64,000 nt of DNA from Treponema bryantii (GCF_900113965.1 NZ_FORI01000006.1:186001-250000); one strand, 5' to 3'; numbered from the stretch's first letter, positions 15,584 to 24,076 are shown. Notes: generated from the letters alone by a model not told the origin. Made by a program: numbers and translations.

Positions 15584-16220
15584 AATCCCGACAGAACTCA
15601 AAGCCTTCATTTTTGATATTGACTCAACTCTGTATACAAACCAGGCTTATGCCTTTGAGCAGGTGGACTGTCAGGTTCGCCAGTTTGCCAAAGAGCGTGG
15701 AATTACTGCAGACGAAGCACGCCGTATGGTTGCCGACTACCGTAAAAAGTTTGCGGCCGAGCACAACGGAAGTAAGGTGAGTCTTGGTAACACTCTGCTT
15801 GCTTTTGGCGTGCCTATTGAGCAGAGCGTTCAGTGGAGACGCGAACTTCTTGAACCTGCAGATTTCCTTGGTCGCGACGAGCAGCTTATTGAAACTCTGA
15901 AAATCCTGCAGTCAAAATATAAATTGATTTGTGTTACAAATAATCCGGTTCTTCCTGCCCGTAAAACTCTGGAAGCCATTGGTGTTTCTGAATTCTTCCC
16001 AGACATTGTAGGGCTTGATACCTGCTTAAAGTCTAAACCTGCTTTAGAACCTTTCCAGACAGCAGTAGAACGGCTTGGAGAGGGCATAAAGGCCGAAAAC
16101 TGCCTTGCTGTGGGTGACCGCTACGACATGGATATTGCCTTACCGCTTGAAATGGGCATGGGCGGAATTTTAGTGAGTGGTGTAGAAGAAGTATACCAAA
16201 TTTCTAAAAGTGTGTTATAA
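15570..16220 (+). CDS. HAD-superfamily hydrolase (pyrimidine 5'-nucleotidase-like)
   Basis: 216 residues. HAD motif I is FIFDIDSTLYT (nucleophile Asp16, acid/base Asp18), motif II VTNN, a Lys near SKPAL for motif III, and motif IV VGDRYDMDIALP. The cap lies between motifs I and II (helical, C1 type). The layout resembles pyrimidine 5'-nucleotidases and phosphoglycolate-phosphatase-like enzymes that remove phosphate from small sugar or nucleotide phosphates; substrate not determined. Overlaps the kinase gene upstream by 14 bp, so it is in the same operon as prs and may act on related metabolites. Confidence 0.88.
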   Translation: MKIYKIPTELKAFIFDIDSTLYTNQAYAFEQVDCQVRQFAKERGITADEARRMVADYRKKFAAEHNGSKVSLGNTLLAFGVPIEQSVQWRRELLEPADFLGRDEQLIETLKILQSKYKLICVTNNPVLPARKTLEAIGVSEFFPDIVGLDTCLKSKPALEPFQTAVERLGEGIKAENCLAVGDRYDMDIALPLEMGMGGILVSGVEEVYQISKSVL

Positions 16221-16231
16221 TATATAATAGA

Positions 16232-17071
16232 ATGAAAACGCGACCGTTTCTTTCAAACATTGAATTGACAAATGATGGACAGCTTTCTCTCTTTTTCATT
16301 GGAACTGGAAATGCCTTTACTAAAACCGCGTTTCAGACAAACCTTCTGCTGATTAAAGGAAAAGAACATCTTTTGATTGATTGCGGAACACTTTGTTCTT
16401 ATGCGTTTGAAAATCTTTACAATGGAAAGATAACAGATATCAAGAATCTCCTTCTTACTCATCCTCATGCAGACCACATTGGTGGTGTTGAGGAAATGGC
16501 GCTTGCTGGTAAATATATTACAAAGCAGAAAATCAATCTGATTATTAATGATGAATTTAAAAAGTTGCTTTGGAATCAGTCTTTGCGCGGTGGTATTCAG
16601 TATAGCGAAGAAGGTAAGATGACTTTTGATGATTACTTTGTTCAGATGAAGCCAGCTTTGATTCAGAAAAAGCCTTTTGAGATGTATGAGATTAATGCTT
16701 TTAATATGAATCTTAAGCTTTTTAGAACAAAGCACGTTACTACCAGAAAGGATTCATTGAAGAATTCTCAAATATCCTATGGACTGATTATTGATGATAG
16801 GATATTATTTACAGCCGACACTCAATTTAATCAACCGCAGTTAAAATTCCTGCTTGAAAAATATCGAAATATTGAAGTTATATTCCACGACTGTGATATT
16901 AAAGGTTTTTCACGAGGCGTACACGCTGCCTACGATGAGCTGAGCACCCTGCCTCCTGAGATTCGCGCAAAAACATATCTTTGCCACTATTCTGAGGCGG
17001 TAAGCACTATAGACGCTCTTGTAGACGGTTTCGCGGGACTAGCGAAACATTGGGTGTATTACGATTTTTAG
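16232..17071 (+). CDS. MBL-fold metal-dependent hydrolase (RNase Z-like fold)
   Basis: 279 residues. The motif THPHADHIGG (HxHxDH, residues about 76-85) binds the two metal ions. Upstream FFIGTGNAFTKTAFQTNLLL and LLIDCGT match the start of the metallo-beta-lactamase fold in RNase Z-like proteins. Later ligands include Asp in LFTADTQF, a VIFHDCD turn and His in YLCHYSE. No zinc-ribbon or exosite arm typical of tRNase Z is evident, so a general hydrolase is safer than a tRNA-processing call. Two TATAAT-like boxes lie within 16 bp of the ATG and no Shine-Dalgarno sequence is seen. Confidence 0.85.
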   Translation: MKTRPFLSNIELTNDGQLSLFFIGTGNAFTKTAFQTNLLLIKGKEHLLIDCGTLCSYAFENLYNGKITDIKNLLLTHPHADHIGGVEEMALAGKYITKQKINLIINDEFKKLLWNQSLRGGIQYSEEGKMTFDDYFVQMKPALIQKKPFEMYEINAFNMNLKLFRTKHVTTRKDSLKNSQISYGLIIDDRILFTADTQFNQPQLKFLLEKYRNIEVIFHDCDIKGFSRGVHAAYDELSTLPPEIRAKTYLCHYSEAVSTIDALVDGFAGLAKHWVYYDF

Positions 17072-17083
17072 GTCCTGTCAAAA

Positions 17084-17102
17084 GGTAGTGCGTTCGAATC
17101 GC
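17084..17102 (+). pseudogene. tRNA-Arg 3' fragment (TPsiC arm remnant)
   Basis: GGTAGTGCGTTCGAATCGC differs by one base from the variable-loop/TPsiC segment of the tRNA-Arg that begins 46 bp downstream. A 10-bp part of it (17093-17102) recurs inverted at 17120-17129. It looks like a decayed or partial tRNA copy. Confidence 0.55.
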
Positions 17103-17147
17103 GACTTGACCGTGATTATGCGATTCGAATATTGGACTATTTATTCT

Positions 17148-17221
17148 GACCCCGTAGCTCAGTTGGATAGAGCATCCGCCTCCTAAGCGGAAGGTCGTGC
17201 GTTCGAATCGCATCGGAGTCA
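17148..17221 (+). tRNA. tRNA-Arg (anticodon CCT)
   Basis: The cloverleaf is complete: acceptor GACCCCG/CGGAGTC with one C-A mismatch at the fourth pair, D arm GCTCAGTTGGATAGAGC, anticodon stem TCCGC/GCGGA with loop CTCCTAA (anticodon 17182-17184), TPsiC loop GTTCGAATC, discriminator A. Confidence 0.93.
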
Positions 17222-17247
17222 TATATATTTTTAAAACGGAGTTTGTT

Positions 17248-18558
17248 ATGAAAAAGTTGTTGGTGGCTTCAGCTAATCAGGAAGTGCTTGGAGTTGTTAA
17301 AAGTGCTTGTTTGAATTATACGGATTATTTTGAACCAATCTTTTGTCCGGAAACTGATGAGGCACTGAGCTTTGTTGATTATGAACTCCCGGAAATCAAA
17401 ATCCTTGACTTTACATCTGCTGAAATAAACTGTCATGCAATTCTAAAAGCAATCAGTTCTGACCCTTGGCTTCATAACGGTGGAATTATTGCAATTGCAT
17501 CAAGTCCTTCTGAAGCTCAGAAAATTGAAGATCTTAAGGATCCAAACATTCTGATTGTTCAGACTCTCTATACTTTTAAGCAAAATTTTGACGGACTCTT
17601 GCGAAGTCTTATCCGCAATCAGCAGTTCCTTTTTAATCGTGGTATGCAGGACCGCATTGGTTCTGAAGAAAAGGGCTTTTTTGTCTGCGATAATAATCCT
17701 ATGGATATCCGCCTTTATACCGGCTTCCTTGTAAATTATCTGTACTGTACAAACCGTATTGATGATGACGGCCGTTTTGCCCTTCAGTCTACTTTGATGG
17801 AGCTTCTTACAAATGCACTTGAGCACGGTAACTGTGGAATCTCTTATGAAGAAAAATCTGAATGGCTGAACAAAGGTGGAATCATTCTTGATTTGATTGA
17901 CAAGAAGCTTCGTATGCCTGAATATGCAGACCGCAAAATCCACATTGAATACGAAATTGGAAAAGAAAAATCTACTTTTGTAATTAAGGATGATGGCGAG
18001 GGCTTTGACTGGAGATCAAGACTTTCTGATGATACTCCAGGTGTTGAAGAAGCTCACGGTCGTGGAATTGCACTTTCAAAATCTCTTGTTTCTGATTTGC
18101 GCTATAACGATAAGGGAAATGAAGTTTCTTTTGATATTCAGAATATCAGAAACGTTTCGAACACAGTTCCTGGAATCATGATTCCGTTTAAGGCTGTTGA
18201 ATACAAGAAGCACGATATTGTCTGCCGCCAGAATGAGCCTTCTAATGATTTGTACTTTATTGTTTCTGGCCGTTACGGTGTATACGCTAACCGCAAGCTG
18301 ATTTCGGTGCTTACTCCAAATGATATGTTTATTGGTGAAATGGCCTTTCTTTTGAATGACCGCCGTTCTGCAACAATTATGGCGGCAGAAGATGGAAAGC
18401 TGATTCGTATTCCAAAGACTATGTTCTTAAATTTAATAAGGAAGAATCCGCATTACGGACTCTTCCTTTCAAAGCTGCTTGCACAGCGTGTAATCCGACA
18501 GAACCGAAGAACTCTTCAACTGTCGGCAGAAATTGCACAGTTGAAAGGGCAGAAATAA
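17248..18558 (+). CDS. Signalling protein: receiver-like - HATPase - cyclic-nucleotide-binding domains
   Basis: 436 residues from the ATG at 17248 (ACGGAG upstream). Residues 1-120 look like a response-regulator receiver (KKLLVASANQEVLG, candidate phosphoacceptor Asp in KILDFTSAE). Residues about 170-290 form a GHKL ATPase with N box LMELLTNALEHGN, G box KDDGEGFDW and AHGRGIALSKSL, like serine-kinase/anti-sigma ATPases and lacking a histidine-kinase dimerisation domain. Residues about 310-420 are a cyclic-nucleotide-binding fold (NDLYFIVSGRYGVY, FIGEMAFLLNDRRSATI). The order suggests a cytosolic switch that integrates phosphorylation and a nucleotide signal. It is followed by an inverted pair of R1 repeats. 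Confidence 0.82.
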   Translation: MKKLLVASANQEVLGVVKSACLNYTDYFEPIFCPETDEALSFVDYELPEIKILDFTSAEINCHAILKAISSDPWLHNGGIIAIASSPSEAQKIEDLKDPNILIVQTLYTFKQNFDGLLRSLIRNQQFLFNRGMQDRIGSEEKGFFVCDNNPMDIRLYTGFLVNYLYCTNRIDDDGRFALQSTLMELLTNALEHGNCGISYEEKSEWLNKGGIILDLIDKKLRMPEYADRKIHIEYEIGKEKSTFVIKDDGEGFDWRSRLSDDTPGVEEAHGRGIALSKSLVSDLRYNDKGNEVSFDIQNIRNVSNTVPGIMIPFKAVEYKKHDIVCRQNEPSNDLYFIVSGRYGVYANRKLISVLTPNDMFIGEMAFLLNDRRSATIMAAEDGKLIRIPKTMFLNLIRKNPHYGLFLSKLLAQRVIRQNRRTLQLSAEIAQLKGQK

Positions 18559-18562
18559 AGAT

Positions 18563-18646
18563 GGTTTCGATACACTTCACTTCGTGAAGCACTCAACCAC
18601 CGTTACATCGACGGTGGTTGAGTAGGCCGAAGGCCGTATCGAAACC
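18563..18646. repeat. Inverted pair of R1 repeats between convergent genes
   Basis: A minus-oriented copy (18563-18601; apical CTTCAC-GAA-GTGAAG when read 5'-3' on that strand) and a plus-oriented copy (18613-18646; apical GGCC-GAA-GGCC) are separated by 11 bp and form one large cruciform. It sits between the stops of the signalling gene (+) and fhs (-), where a bidirectional terminator is expected. Confidence 0.85.
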
Positions 18647-18647
18647 A

Positions 18648-20324
18648 CTAGAACAAGCCGCTGATTACTCCATTATCATCCACATCAATCTCAAGTGCGG
18701 CCGGTGCCTTTGGAAGACCTGGCATTGTCATGATGTCGCCGGCAAGTGCTACTACAAAGCCTGCACCTGCGTACAGCTGAACGTCGCGAACCGGGAAGGT
18801 GTATCCGCTTGGAGCACCAATCAGTTTTGGATCATGGCTGATAGAGTTCTGTGTTTTTGCGATACAAACCGGGAGCTTGCCGTATCCAGCATCTTCAAAT
18901 GCCTTGAGCTTTTTGAGTGCTGCTGAGTCAAACTCAACGTCTGCGGCGCGGTAAATCTCTTTAGCAATCTTTCTGATTTTGTCTGCGAGCGGAAGGTCGA
19001 GCTCGTAAAGAGGGTGGTAGTCTGCTTTTCCGCTGTCTGCAATTTCAACAACTGCGCGGGCAAGCTCCTGTGCACCTTCTCCGCCTTTTCCCCAGCCTTC
19101 TGTAAGAACAGCCTGAGAACCTGCGTCGCGGCAAAGCTTTTCGATAAGAGCAATTTCTTCATCTGAGTCTGTAATAAACTTGTTAATAGCAACTACAGCC
19201 GGGAGTCCGAACTTTGCAATGTTTTCAATATGAGTCTTGAGGTTAGCAAATCCTTTTTCAAGGGCTGCTGTATCTGGCTTGCTGAGGTCTGCTTTAGCAA
19301 CGCCACCGTGCATCTTGAGCGCGCGGATTGTAGCAACAATTACAACTGCACTTGGCTTAAGACCTGCAGCGCGGCACTTGATGTCAAGGAACTTTTCAGC
19401 TCCAAGATCTGCGGCAAAGCCTGCTTCTGTTACAACATAGTCACCTGTAGCAAGTGCACACAAAGTAGCGTTTACACTGTTACAGCCGTGAGCAATATTT
19501 GCAAAAGGTCCGCCATGAACAAAGGCAGGATTCTTTTCGAGAGTCTGTACGATATTAGGTTTAATTACATCTTTAAGAAGGGCAGCAATAGCGCCAGTGC
19601 ACTTAAGCTGACCAAAGGTAACATTTTCGCGTGCATAGTTCTGACCAATTACGATGCGGTCAATGCGCTCTTTAAGCTCGCTGATTGTGCGGCTTAAACA
19701 AACAATTGCCATAATCTCAGAAGCTACAGCAATTGAGAAGTGGTCTTCGCGAGGAACTCCCTGAAGTCGTCCACCCAGACCAATTGTGATATTGCGGAGA
19801 GCGCGGTCATTTAAGTCTACGCAGCGCTTCCATGAAATAGTGCGTGGGTCAATTCCAAGTTCATTGCCCTGCTGAAGGTGGTTATCAATAAGAGCTGCAA
19901 TCAGGTTATTTGCAATTGAGATTGCGTGAATGTCGCCTGTAAAGTGAAGGTTGATGTCTTCCATTGGAACAATCTGAGCGTATCCACCGCCACAGGCACC
20001 GCCCTTTACACCAAAGCAAGGTCCAAGGCTAGGCTCACGAAGGGCAACAACAGTTTTCTTTCCGATTTTATTAAGTCCGTCTGCAAGTCCAATGCTTACA
20101 GTAGATTTTCCTTCTCCAGCTGGAGTAGGTGTAACAGCAGTAACAAGAATCAGTTTACCTGGCTTAGATTCAGCCTTTTCCTGCAAGGCGCGAAGTTCAT
20201 CAAAAGTAATCTTAGCCTTATAAGGTCCATAATTTTCAAGCTTGTCTGCAGAGATTCCAATTTTTGCGGCCACATCAGCCACCGGAATCATCTTATTTTT
20301 CTGAGCAATTTCGATATCTGTCAT
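18648..20324 (-). CDS. fhs: Formate--tetrahydrofolate ligase
   Basis: 558 residues, the usual family length. It joins formate to tetrahydrofolate using ATP, giving 10-formyl-THF in the cytosol for one-carbon metabolism. Visible signatures: the P-loop [62 protein letters not shown] and [18 protein letters not shown]. The start at MTDIEIAQ (20324) is preferred to a further-upstream ATG, because a promoter (TTGTTT-17 bp-TAAAAT) ends 7 nt before it. With MetH elsewhere in the window it supports an active folate cycle. Confidence 0.96.
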   Translation of the reverse strand: MTDIEIAQKNKMIPVADVAAKIGISADKLENYGPYKAKITFDELRALQEKAESKPGKLILVTAVTPTPAGEGKSTVSIGLADGLNKIGKKTVVALREPSLGPCFGVKGGACGGGYAQIVPMEDINLHFTGDIHAISIANNLIAALIDNHLQQGNELGIDPRTISWKRCVDLNDRALRNITIGLGGRLQGVPREDHFSIAVASEIMAIVCLSRTISELKERIDRIVIGQNYARENVTFGQLKCTGAIAALLKDVIKPNIVQTLEKNPAFVHGGPFANIAHGCNSVNATLCALATGDYVVTEAGFAADLGAEKFLDIKCRAAGLKPSAVVIVATIRALKMHGGVAKADLSKPDTAALEKGFANLKTHIENIAKFGLPAVVAINKFITDSDEEIALIEKLCRDAGSQAVLTEGWGKGGEGAQELARAVVEIADSGKADYHPLYELDLPLADKIRKIAKEIYRAADVEFDSAALKKLKAFEDAGYGKLPVCIAKTQNSISHDPKLIGAPSGYTFPVRDVQLYAGAGFVVALAGDIMTMPGLPKAPAALEIDVDDNGVISGLF

Positions 20325-20331
20325 AAAACAG

Positions 20332-20360
20332 ATTTTAACTGATATGAGTGGGTTAAACAA
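20332..20360 (-). promoter_or_regulatory. Promoter of fhs
   Basis: On the minus strand, -35 TTGTTT (20355-20360), 17-bp spacer, -10 TAAAAT (20332-20337), 7 nt before the ATG, no Shine-Dalgarno. It is embedded in a perfect 11-bp inverted repeat (20341-20351 with 20363-20373) that could also end the upstream lipoprotein transcript or bind a regulator. Confidence 0.55.
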
Positions 20361-20384
20361 GACCACTCATATCATTGCATATTT

Positions 20385-20882
20385 TTAGTTACTATATTCG
20401 TCTGTTATCCACTGCCAGTAGCCGCTTTTGTAATTGATTTTTGTGAAGCTTACATCCCGTGGAAGCGGTACTGAGCTGTCCTCTTGAATATAATATCCAT
20501 CAAAAGCTTGGATAGCAAAAAGTGCTTCTTTAGGATTTTTTGTGGTGTCTTCGTTAAGTAAAACAGCCCTTACATGCTCAATTAAAAGCTCTGCTGGAAT
20601 TGCATATCCTTCTTCATAAGAATATCCATCTTCACAGGTATTGGTATTTAAATCCTTCATGTGTTCGCCAGCTTTTGCAGTGTAAAATGCATATACAGCT
20701 TTATACTTAGTGTCATACCAAACGTCACCTGGTTCCTCTGGAGTCTTAGGAGTTTCTGGTTGCACCACTGGTTCTTCGGCAGGCTCTGGTGTAGCAGGAG
20801 CCGAATGCTTACAGCCAGCCATTGTTAATAGTAAAGTAGAAAAAAGAACAAAAGAAATCTTCTTCACTTTTTGAATTTTCAT
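20385..20882 (-). CDS. Lipoprotein, unknown function
   Basis: 165 residues from the ATG at 20882, preceded by AGAGGTAAAATT. The lipoprotein signal is MKIQKVKKISFVLFSTLLLTMAGC, followed by a Pro/Glu-rich spacer (TPEPAEEPVVQPETPKTPEE) and a globular domain of about 110 residues rich in Tyr and Trp. No family recognised. It diverges from the membrane-protein gene at 21065, and the two genes have near-identical promoter and leader sequences. Confidence 0.75.
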   Translation of the reverse strand: MKIQKVKKISFVLFSTLLLTMAGCKHSAPATPEPAEEPVVQPETPKTPEEPGDVWYDTKYKAVYAFYTAKAGEHMKDLNTNTCEDGYSYEEGYAIPAELLIEHVRAVLLNEDTTKNPKEALFAIQAFDGYYIQEDSSVPLPRDVSFTKINYKSGYWQWITDEYSN

Positions 20883-20910
20883 AATTTTACCTCTCATTTT
20901 TTTATTATTT

Positions 20911-20939
20911 ATAATAAGGGGATATTATAAATAATGCAA
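20911..20939 (-). promoter_or_regulatory. Promoter of the lipoprotein gene (divergent twin of 21015-21043)
   Basis: On the minus strand, -35 TTGCAT (20934-20939), 17-bp spacer, -10 TATTAT (20911-20916). The following leader repeats that of the divergent gene: CCCCTTAT, then AATAAAAAAATGAG. Confidence 0.55.
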
Positions 20940-21014
20940 ATTAATAAGAATTTATAAATTTAAAATATAATTTTTTTTGAATTAAAATTATGGTAAAGTA
21001 AATGCAGCGTTTAT

Positions 21015-21043
21015 TTGAAAATCTTCGGATCTCCCCTTATAAT
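21015..21043 (+). promoter_or_regulatory. Promoter of the membrane-protein gene
   Basis: -35 TTGAAA (21015-21020), 17-bp spacer containing CTCCCCT, -10 TATAAT (21038-21043). Confidence 0.6.
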
Positions 21044-21064
21044 AAAAAAAATGAGGATAAAAAA

Positions 21065-21706
21065 ATGGATGAACAATTAAAAGAAAAAGTTAGAGTAAAG
21101 GCAATGAGTTCCCTGCTTCACCGCAATGTGCTTGGAGCTCTTGGAATGCTGCTTCCTGTGTTCAGTATTATTGGCGGGCTTTTTGTTCGTAACAAGCCTG
21201 AGTCGTGGTGGTATTCAATCAGCGTAACTTATTATATCACGCCGGCCCTTCCGATAATTCTTGGATCCTGTGGAATCTTTCTTTTGTGTTACAGATCTTA
21301 TGAAAAAATCGATACGATTATAAATGTTCTTTCGGGCATTTTTGCTTTTGGTGTTGTGCTCTTTCCTTGTGCAAACCCTTATGGTATTGGACGTGTAGGA
21401 TATTTTCAGCTTCCTGTTGGCGTTTCAGATATAATTCACTGTGCAAGTGCAATGATTCTTTTTGCACTTCTGGCTTTCAATATCGGCTGGCTTTTTACAC
21501 GCGGTCAGAATGATTTGAATAATAAGATTTACAGAATCTGTTCTTATTCAATGATTGCAATTATGGGCCTTTTCTTCGTTGTGATTATTGCAGGATTTTT
21601 CGGACTCAATTATCCAAAATGGCTTACAATGGTTGTTGAGGCGGCTCTTCTGCTTTTATTCGGATTTGCGTGGCTTGTAAAAGGTAAACTGTTTAGGTTT
21701 AATTAG
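21065..21706 (+). CDS. Polytopic membrane protein (DUF998-like)
   Basis: 213 residues from the ATG at 21065, preceded by GAGGATAAAAAA; the upstream in-frame ATG at 21002 lies before the promoter. Six hydrophobic helices are visible, for example VLGALGMLLPVFSIIGGLFV, YYITPALPIILGSCGIFLLC, FAFGVVLFPCANPYG, IIHCASAMILFALLAFNIGW and MIAIMGLFFVVIIAGFFGL. The plan matches small six-helix membrane proteins of the DUF998 type, whose function is unknown. It converges on the pseudouridine synthase gene with a 4-bp overlap of stop codons. Confidence 0.7.
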   Translation: MDEQLKEKVRVKAMSSLLHRNVLGALGMLLPVFSIIGGLFVRNKPESWWYSISVTYYITPALPIILGSCGIFLLCYRSYEKIDTIINVLSGIFAFGVVLFPCANPYGIGRVGYFQLPVGVSDIIHCASAMILFALLAFNIGWLFTRGQNDLNNKIYRICSYSMIAIMGLFFVVIIAGFFGLNYPKWLTMVVEAALLLLFGFAWLVKGKLFRFN

Positions 21707-22449
21707 TTGCTCAGCTTATCCAGATCGTCGTCGTAAAGCTCTTTATATTCGCCCGGTTTAAGATTGGGATCAAGTTCAAGCCTTCCCATGGAGATTCTCT
21801 TGAGGAAGGCTATTTTATTTCCAACAGCAATAAACATTCTCTTTACCTGATGGTATTTGCCCTCATAAATTGTGAGATGAGCGGTTGAGTCATCCAGCCA
21901 GGTGATTTGAGCAGGCTCTGCGGTAAACGGCGGGTCGTTGTCATCCGGACCGCATTCGATACCGGCTTTGAACTGCGCGGTAATTTCTGCCTGGTGCTCG
22001 GGAGTCTCGGGATGCTCCAGGCAACACAGATATGTTTTATTGATGTGATTTTTTGGGGATATGAGCCGGTGAGTAAGTTCTCCATCAGTTGTAAAAAGAA
22101 GGAGCCCTTCTGTATCCATATCCAGGCGGCCAACAAGATGAAGTTTATCTGCAAGATACGGAGTGCGGTAACTGTCATCGAGTAAATCAAAAACAGTCTG
22201 ATGTTCTCCGTCTTTATTTGAAGATACAACGTGCTGAGGCTTATTCATCATCAGATAAACATGCTGATGAAGATTTACTTCTTCACCGTCTACACTGATT
22301 GTGTCATTATCCGGGTCTATCTGAGTTGAAGGATCATAAGTGCGGCTGCCGTTTACGAGGACTTCGTACTTGCGCATAATCTTTCTGATATCTTTGCGCG
22401 AGCCAAAGCCTTCGTGAGATAATAATTTGTCCAGACGTTCTTTTGACAT
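21703..22449 (-). CDS. Pseudouridine synthase, RsuA/RluB family
   Basis: 248 residues. The N-terminal S4 RNA-binding domain (RLDKLLSHEGFGSRKDIRKI) is followed by the RsuA-family catalytic domain: HLVGRLDMDTEGLLLFTTDG contains the catalytic Asp in GRLDMDT, and KTYLCCLE and GKYHQVKRMFIAVGNKI complete the fold. The enzyme isomerises a uridine in ribosomal RNA (position 516 of 16S for RsuA, a 23S site for RluB/RluE/F). Length and lack of a long C-terminal tail favour RsuA, but the sequence alone does not settle the target. Confidence 0.9.
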   Translation of the reverse strand: MSKERLDKLLSHEGFGSRKDIRKIMRKYEVLVNGSRTYDPSTQIDPDNDTISVDGEEVNLHQHVYLMMNKPQHVVSSNKDGEHQTVFDLLDDSYRTPYLADKLHLVGRLDMDTEGLLLFTTDGELTHRLISPKNHINKTYLCCLEHPETPEHQAEITAQFKAGIECGPDDNDPPFTAEPAQITWLDDSTAHLTIYEGKYHQVKRMFIAVGNKIAFLKRISMGRLELDPNLKPGEYKELYDDDLDKLSN

Positions 22450-22462
22450 AAGCCGAGTTCTG

Positions 22463-22489
22463 CGGTGGTTTCGACAAGCTCAACCACCG
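22463..22489. repeat. R1-related palindrome
   Basis: CGGTGGTT and AACCACCG flank TCGACAAGCTC, forming a simple hairpin with the R1 outer arms but without the variable apical helix. It lies between the pseudouridine synthase and citrate synthase genes. Confidence 0.7.
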
Positions 22490-22499
22490 TACTTTTTGT

Positions 22500-23858
22500 C
22501 TATTTTCTTTCCATGAGCGGAATAAAGTCGCGCTCTTTTGAAATATTCTTGTAAGCAGGACGGTAGATACGGCCACCGCTGACAATTTCCTCAATACGGT
22601 GAGCAGACCATCCGGCAATACGAGAAATTGCGAAGATTGGTGTAAACAGCTCGCGAGGAATGTTGAGCATTGTGTAAACAAAGCCAGAGTAGAAGTCAAC
22701 GTTTGCACAAACACGCTTATCTGAATGGTGAACTTCCTGAATGATAGAAGGTGCAACCTTTTCAATTAAATCATACAAAGCAAACTCTTCCATGCAGTCC
22801 TTTTCTTTAGCAAGCTGTTTAGCCTTTGCCTTGAGAAGAACTTCACGAGGGTCGCTGATTGTATAAACTGCGTGTCCCATACCGTAAACAAGACCAGAAT
22901 GGTCGAAAGCTTCTTTTGTAGCAATCTTCTTGATATAAGCAGAAACTTCTTTTTCGCTTGTCCAGTCTTTTACGTTTGCCTTAATGTCGTCCATCATTTC
23001 TACAACGCGAATGTTTGCACCACCATGGCGGCGTCCCTTAAGAGAACCTACAGCGGCTGCCATTGCAGAATAAGTATCTGTGTCGGCAGAAGAAACAACG
23101 TGAACTGTAAGAGAAGAGTTGTTACCACCACCGTGCTCAGCATGCAGAATCAAAGCAAGGTCGAGAATCTCTGCCTCAAGGCGTGTGTACTGCTTGTCTG
23201 AGCGGATAAGACGCAGGAAGTTTTCTGCAGTAGAAAGCTCTGGCTTTGGATTATGAATAAACAAAGATTTATTGTCGTAATAGCGGCGCTTTGCCTGATA
23301 GCCGTAAGCAGCAAGAGTAGAGAAGCGGGCAATCAGATGAATGCACTGCTTGATGTTATTTGCAACGCTGCGGTTTTCAGGATCATCATCATAAGAATAG
23401 CTTGCAAGAACACCGCGGGCCATCTTGTTCATGATGTCGTTTGAAGGAGCCTTCATAATCATGTCTTCGGTAAAGTTTGAAGGAAGAACACGGCATTCTC
23501 CAAGATATTTTGAGAAGGCTTCGAGTTTATCTTTATTAGGAAGCTCACCAAAAAGAAGAAGGTAAGCACACTGTTCGTAGCCGAACTGATGGTTTTTTTC
23601 AGCATCTTTGATAAGATCTTCTACGTTGTATCCGCGGTAAACAAGGCGTCCTGGAACGGCAATTTTCTGTCCGTCCTGCATTTCGTAACCTACTACATCA
23701 CCAATGCGTGTAAGACCTACGAGAACACCAGTTCCGTTTGCATTGCGGAGGCCACGTTTGACATCGTATTGCTGGTAAAGTTTCTGATCGATAGGGTCGT
23801 TGTGAACTGCTAACTTTTCAAGCCTTTTCAGAATTGCTGTTTCTTCTTTTGATGACAT
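22500..23858 (-). CDS. gltA: Citrate synthase
   Basis: 452 residues. It condenses acetyl-CoA and oxaloacetate to citrate. The type II active site is visible: the first catalytic His in LILHAEHGGGNNSS, the second in GMGHAVYTISDPR, and the catalytic Asp in VCANVDFYSGF, with Arg in YRPAYKN and RVCAN regions. The start at MSSKEE (23858) is chosen because GGAGGC lies 5 bp upstream; an ATG four codons earlier overlaps that site. Treponemes often lack a full TCA cycle, so it may feed glutamate synthesis. The promoter carries two AT-rich palindromes that look like operators. Confidence 0.93.
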   Translation of the reverse strand: MSSKEETAILKRLEKLAVHNDPIDQKLYQQYDVKRGLRNANGTGVLVGLTRIGDVVGYEMQDGQKIAVPGRLVYRGYNVEDLIKDAEKNHQFGYEQCAYLLLFGELPNKDKLEAFSKYLGECRVLPSNFTEDMIMKAPSNDIMNKMARGVLASYSYDDDPENRSVANNIKQCIHLIARFSTLAAYGYQAKRRYYDNKSLFIHNPKPELSTAENFLRLIRSDKQYTRLEAEILDLALILHAEHGGGNNSSLTVHVVSSADTDTYSAMAAAVGSLKGRRHGGANIRVVEMMDDIKANVKDWTSEKEVSAYIKKIATKEAFDHSGLVYGMGHAVYTISDPREVLLKAKAKQLAKEKDCMEEFALYDLIEKVAPSIIQEVHHSDKRVCANVDFYSGFVYTMLNIPRELFTPIFAISRIAGWSAHRIEEIVSGGRIYRPAYKNISKERDFIPLMERK

Positions 23859-23884
23859 CTTTGCCTCCATTTATACTAAGAAAT

Positions 23885-23951
23885 TGCATAATTATGCACT
23901 AGTAATATATTAAAATTACATAATTATACGGATTATCGAGAAAATATGCAA
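23885..23951 (-). promoter_or_regulatory. Citrate synthase promoter with two candidate operators
   Basis: On the minus strand, -35 TTGCAT (23946-23951), 17-bp spacer, -10 TATAAT (23923-23928). A perfect palindrome TGCATAATTATGCA (23885-23898) and an imperfect copy TACATAATTATACG (23917-23930, overlapping the -10) have centres 32 bp apart, about three helical turns, as expected for a dimeric regulator bound on one face. Confidence 0.6.
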
Positions 23952-23987
23952 TGATTTTTAGAAAAAAATGAGAATTATAGAAGAGTC

Positions 23988-24055
23988 GGCAAGCACAGCT
24001 TGCCTCTGAGCCGTTCTTTCGATAATCCTAAAACGACCCTGTCGGCTCGTTTTTT
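23988..24055. terminator. Hairpin cluster between the XRE-cupin and citrate synthase genes
   Basis: GGCAAGC-ACA-GCTTGCC (23988-24004) is a perfect stem. Further left, AAAACGA pairs with TCGTTTT and GAGCCG with CGGCTC followed by GTTTTTT. These probably end transcription of the XRE-cupin gene and separate it from gltA; the exact terminator is uncertain. Confidence 0.5.
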
Positions 24056-24076
24056 AACGGATTTTCGATTTTAGGC

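Noticed and set aside
18563-18646. R1 inverted pair as part of a CRISPR array
   Set aside because: There are no regularly spaced spacers, and the units are palindromic repeats scattered singly across the window.
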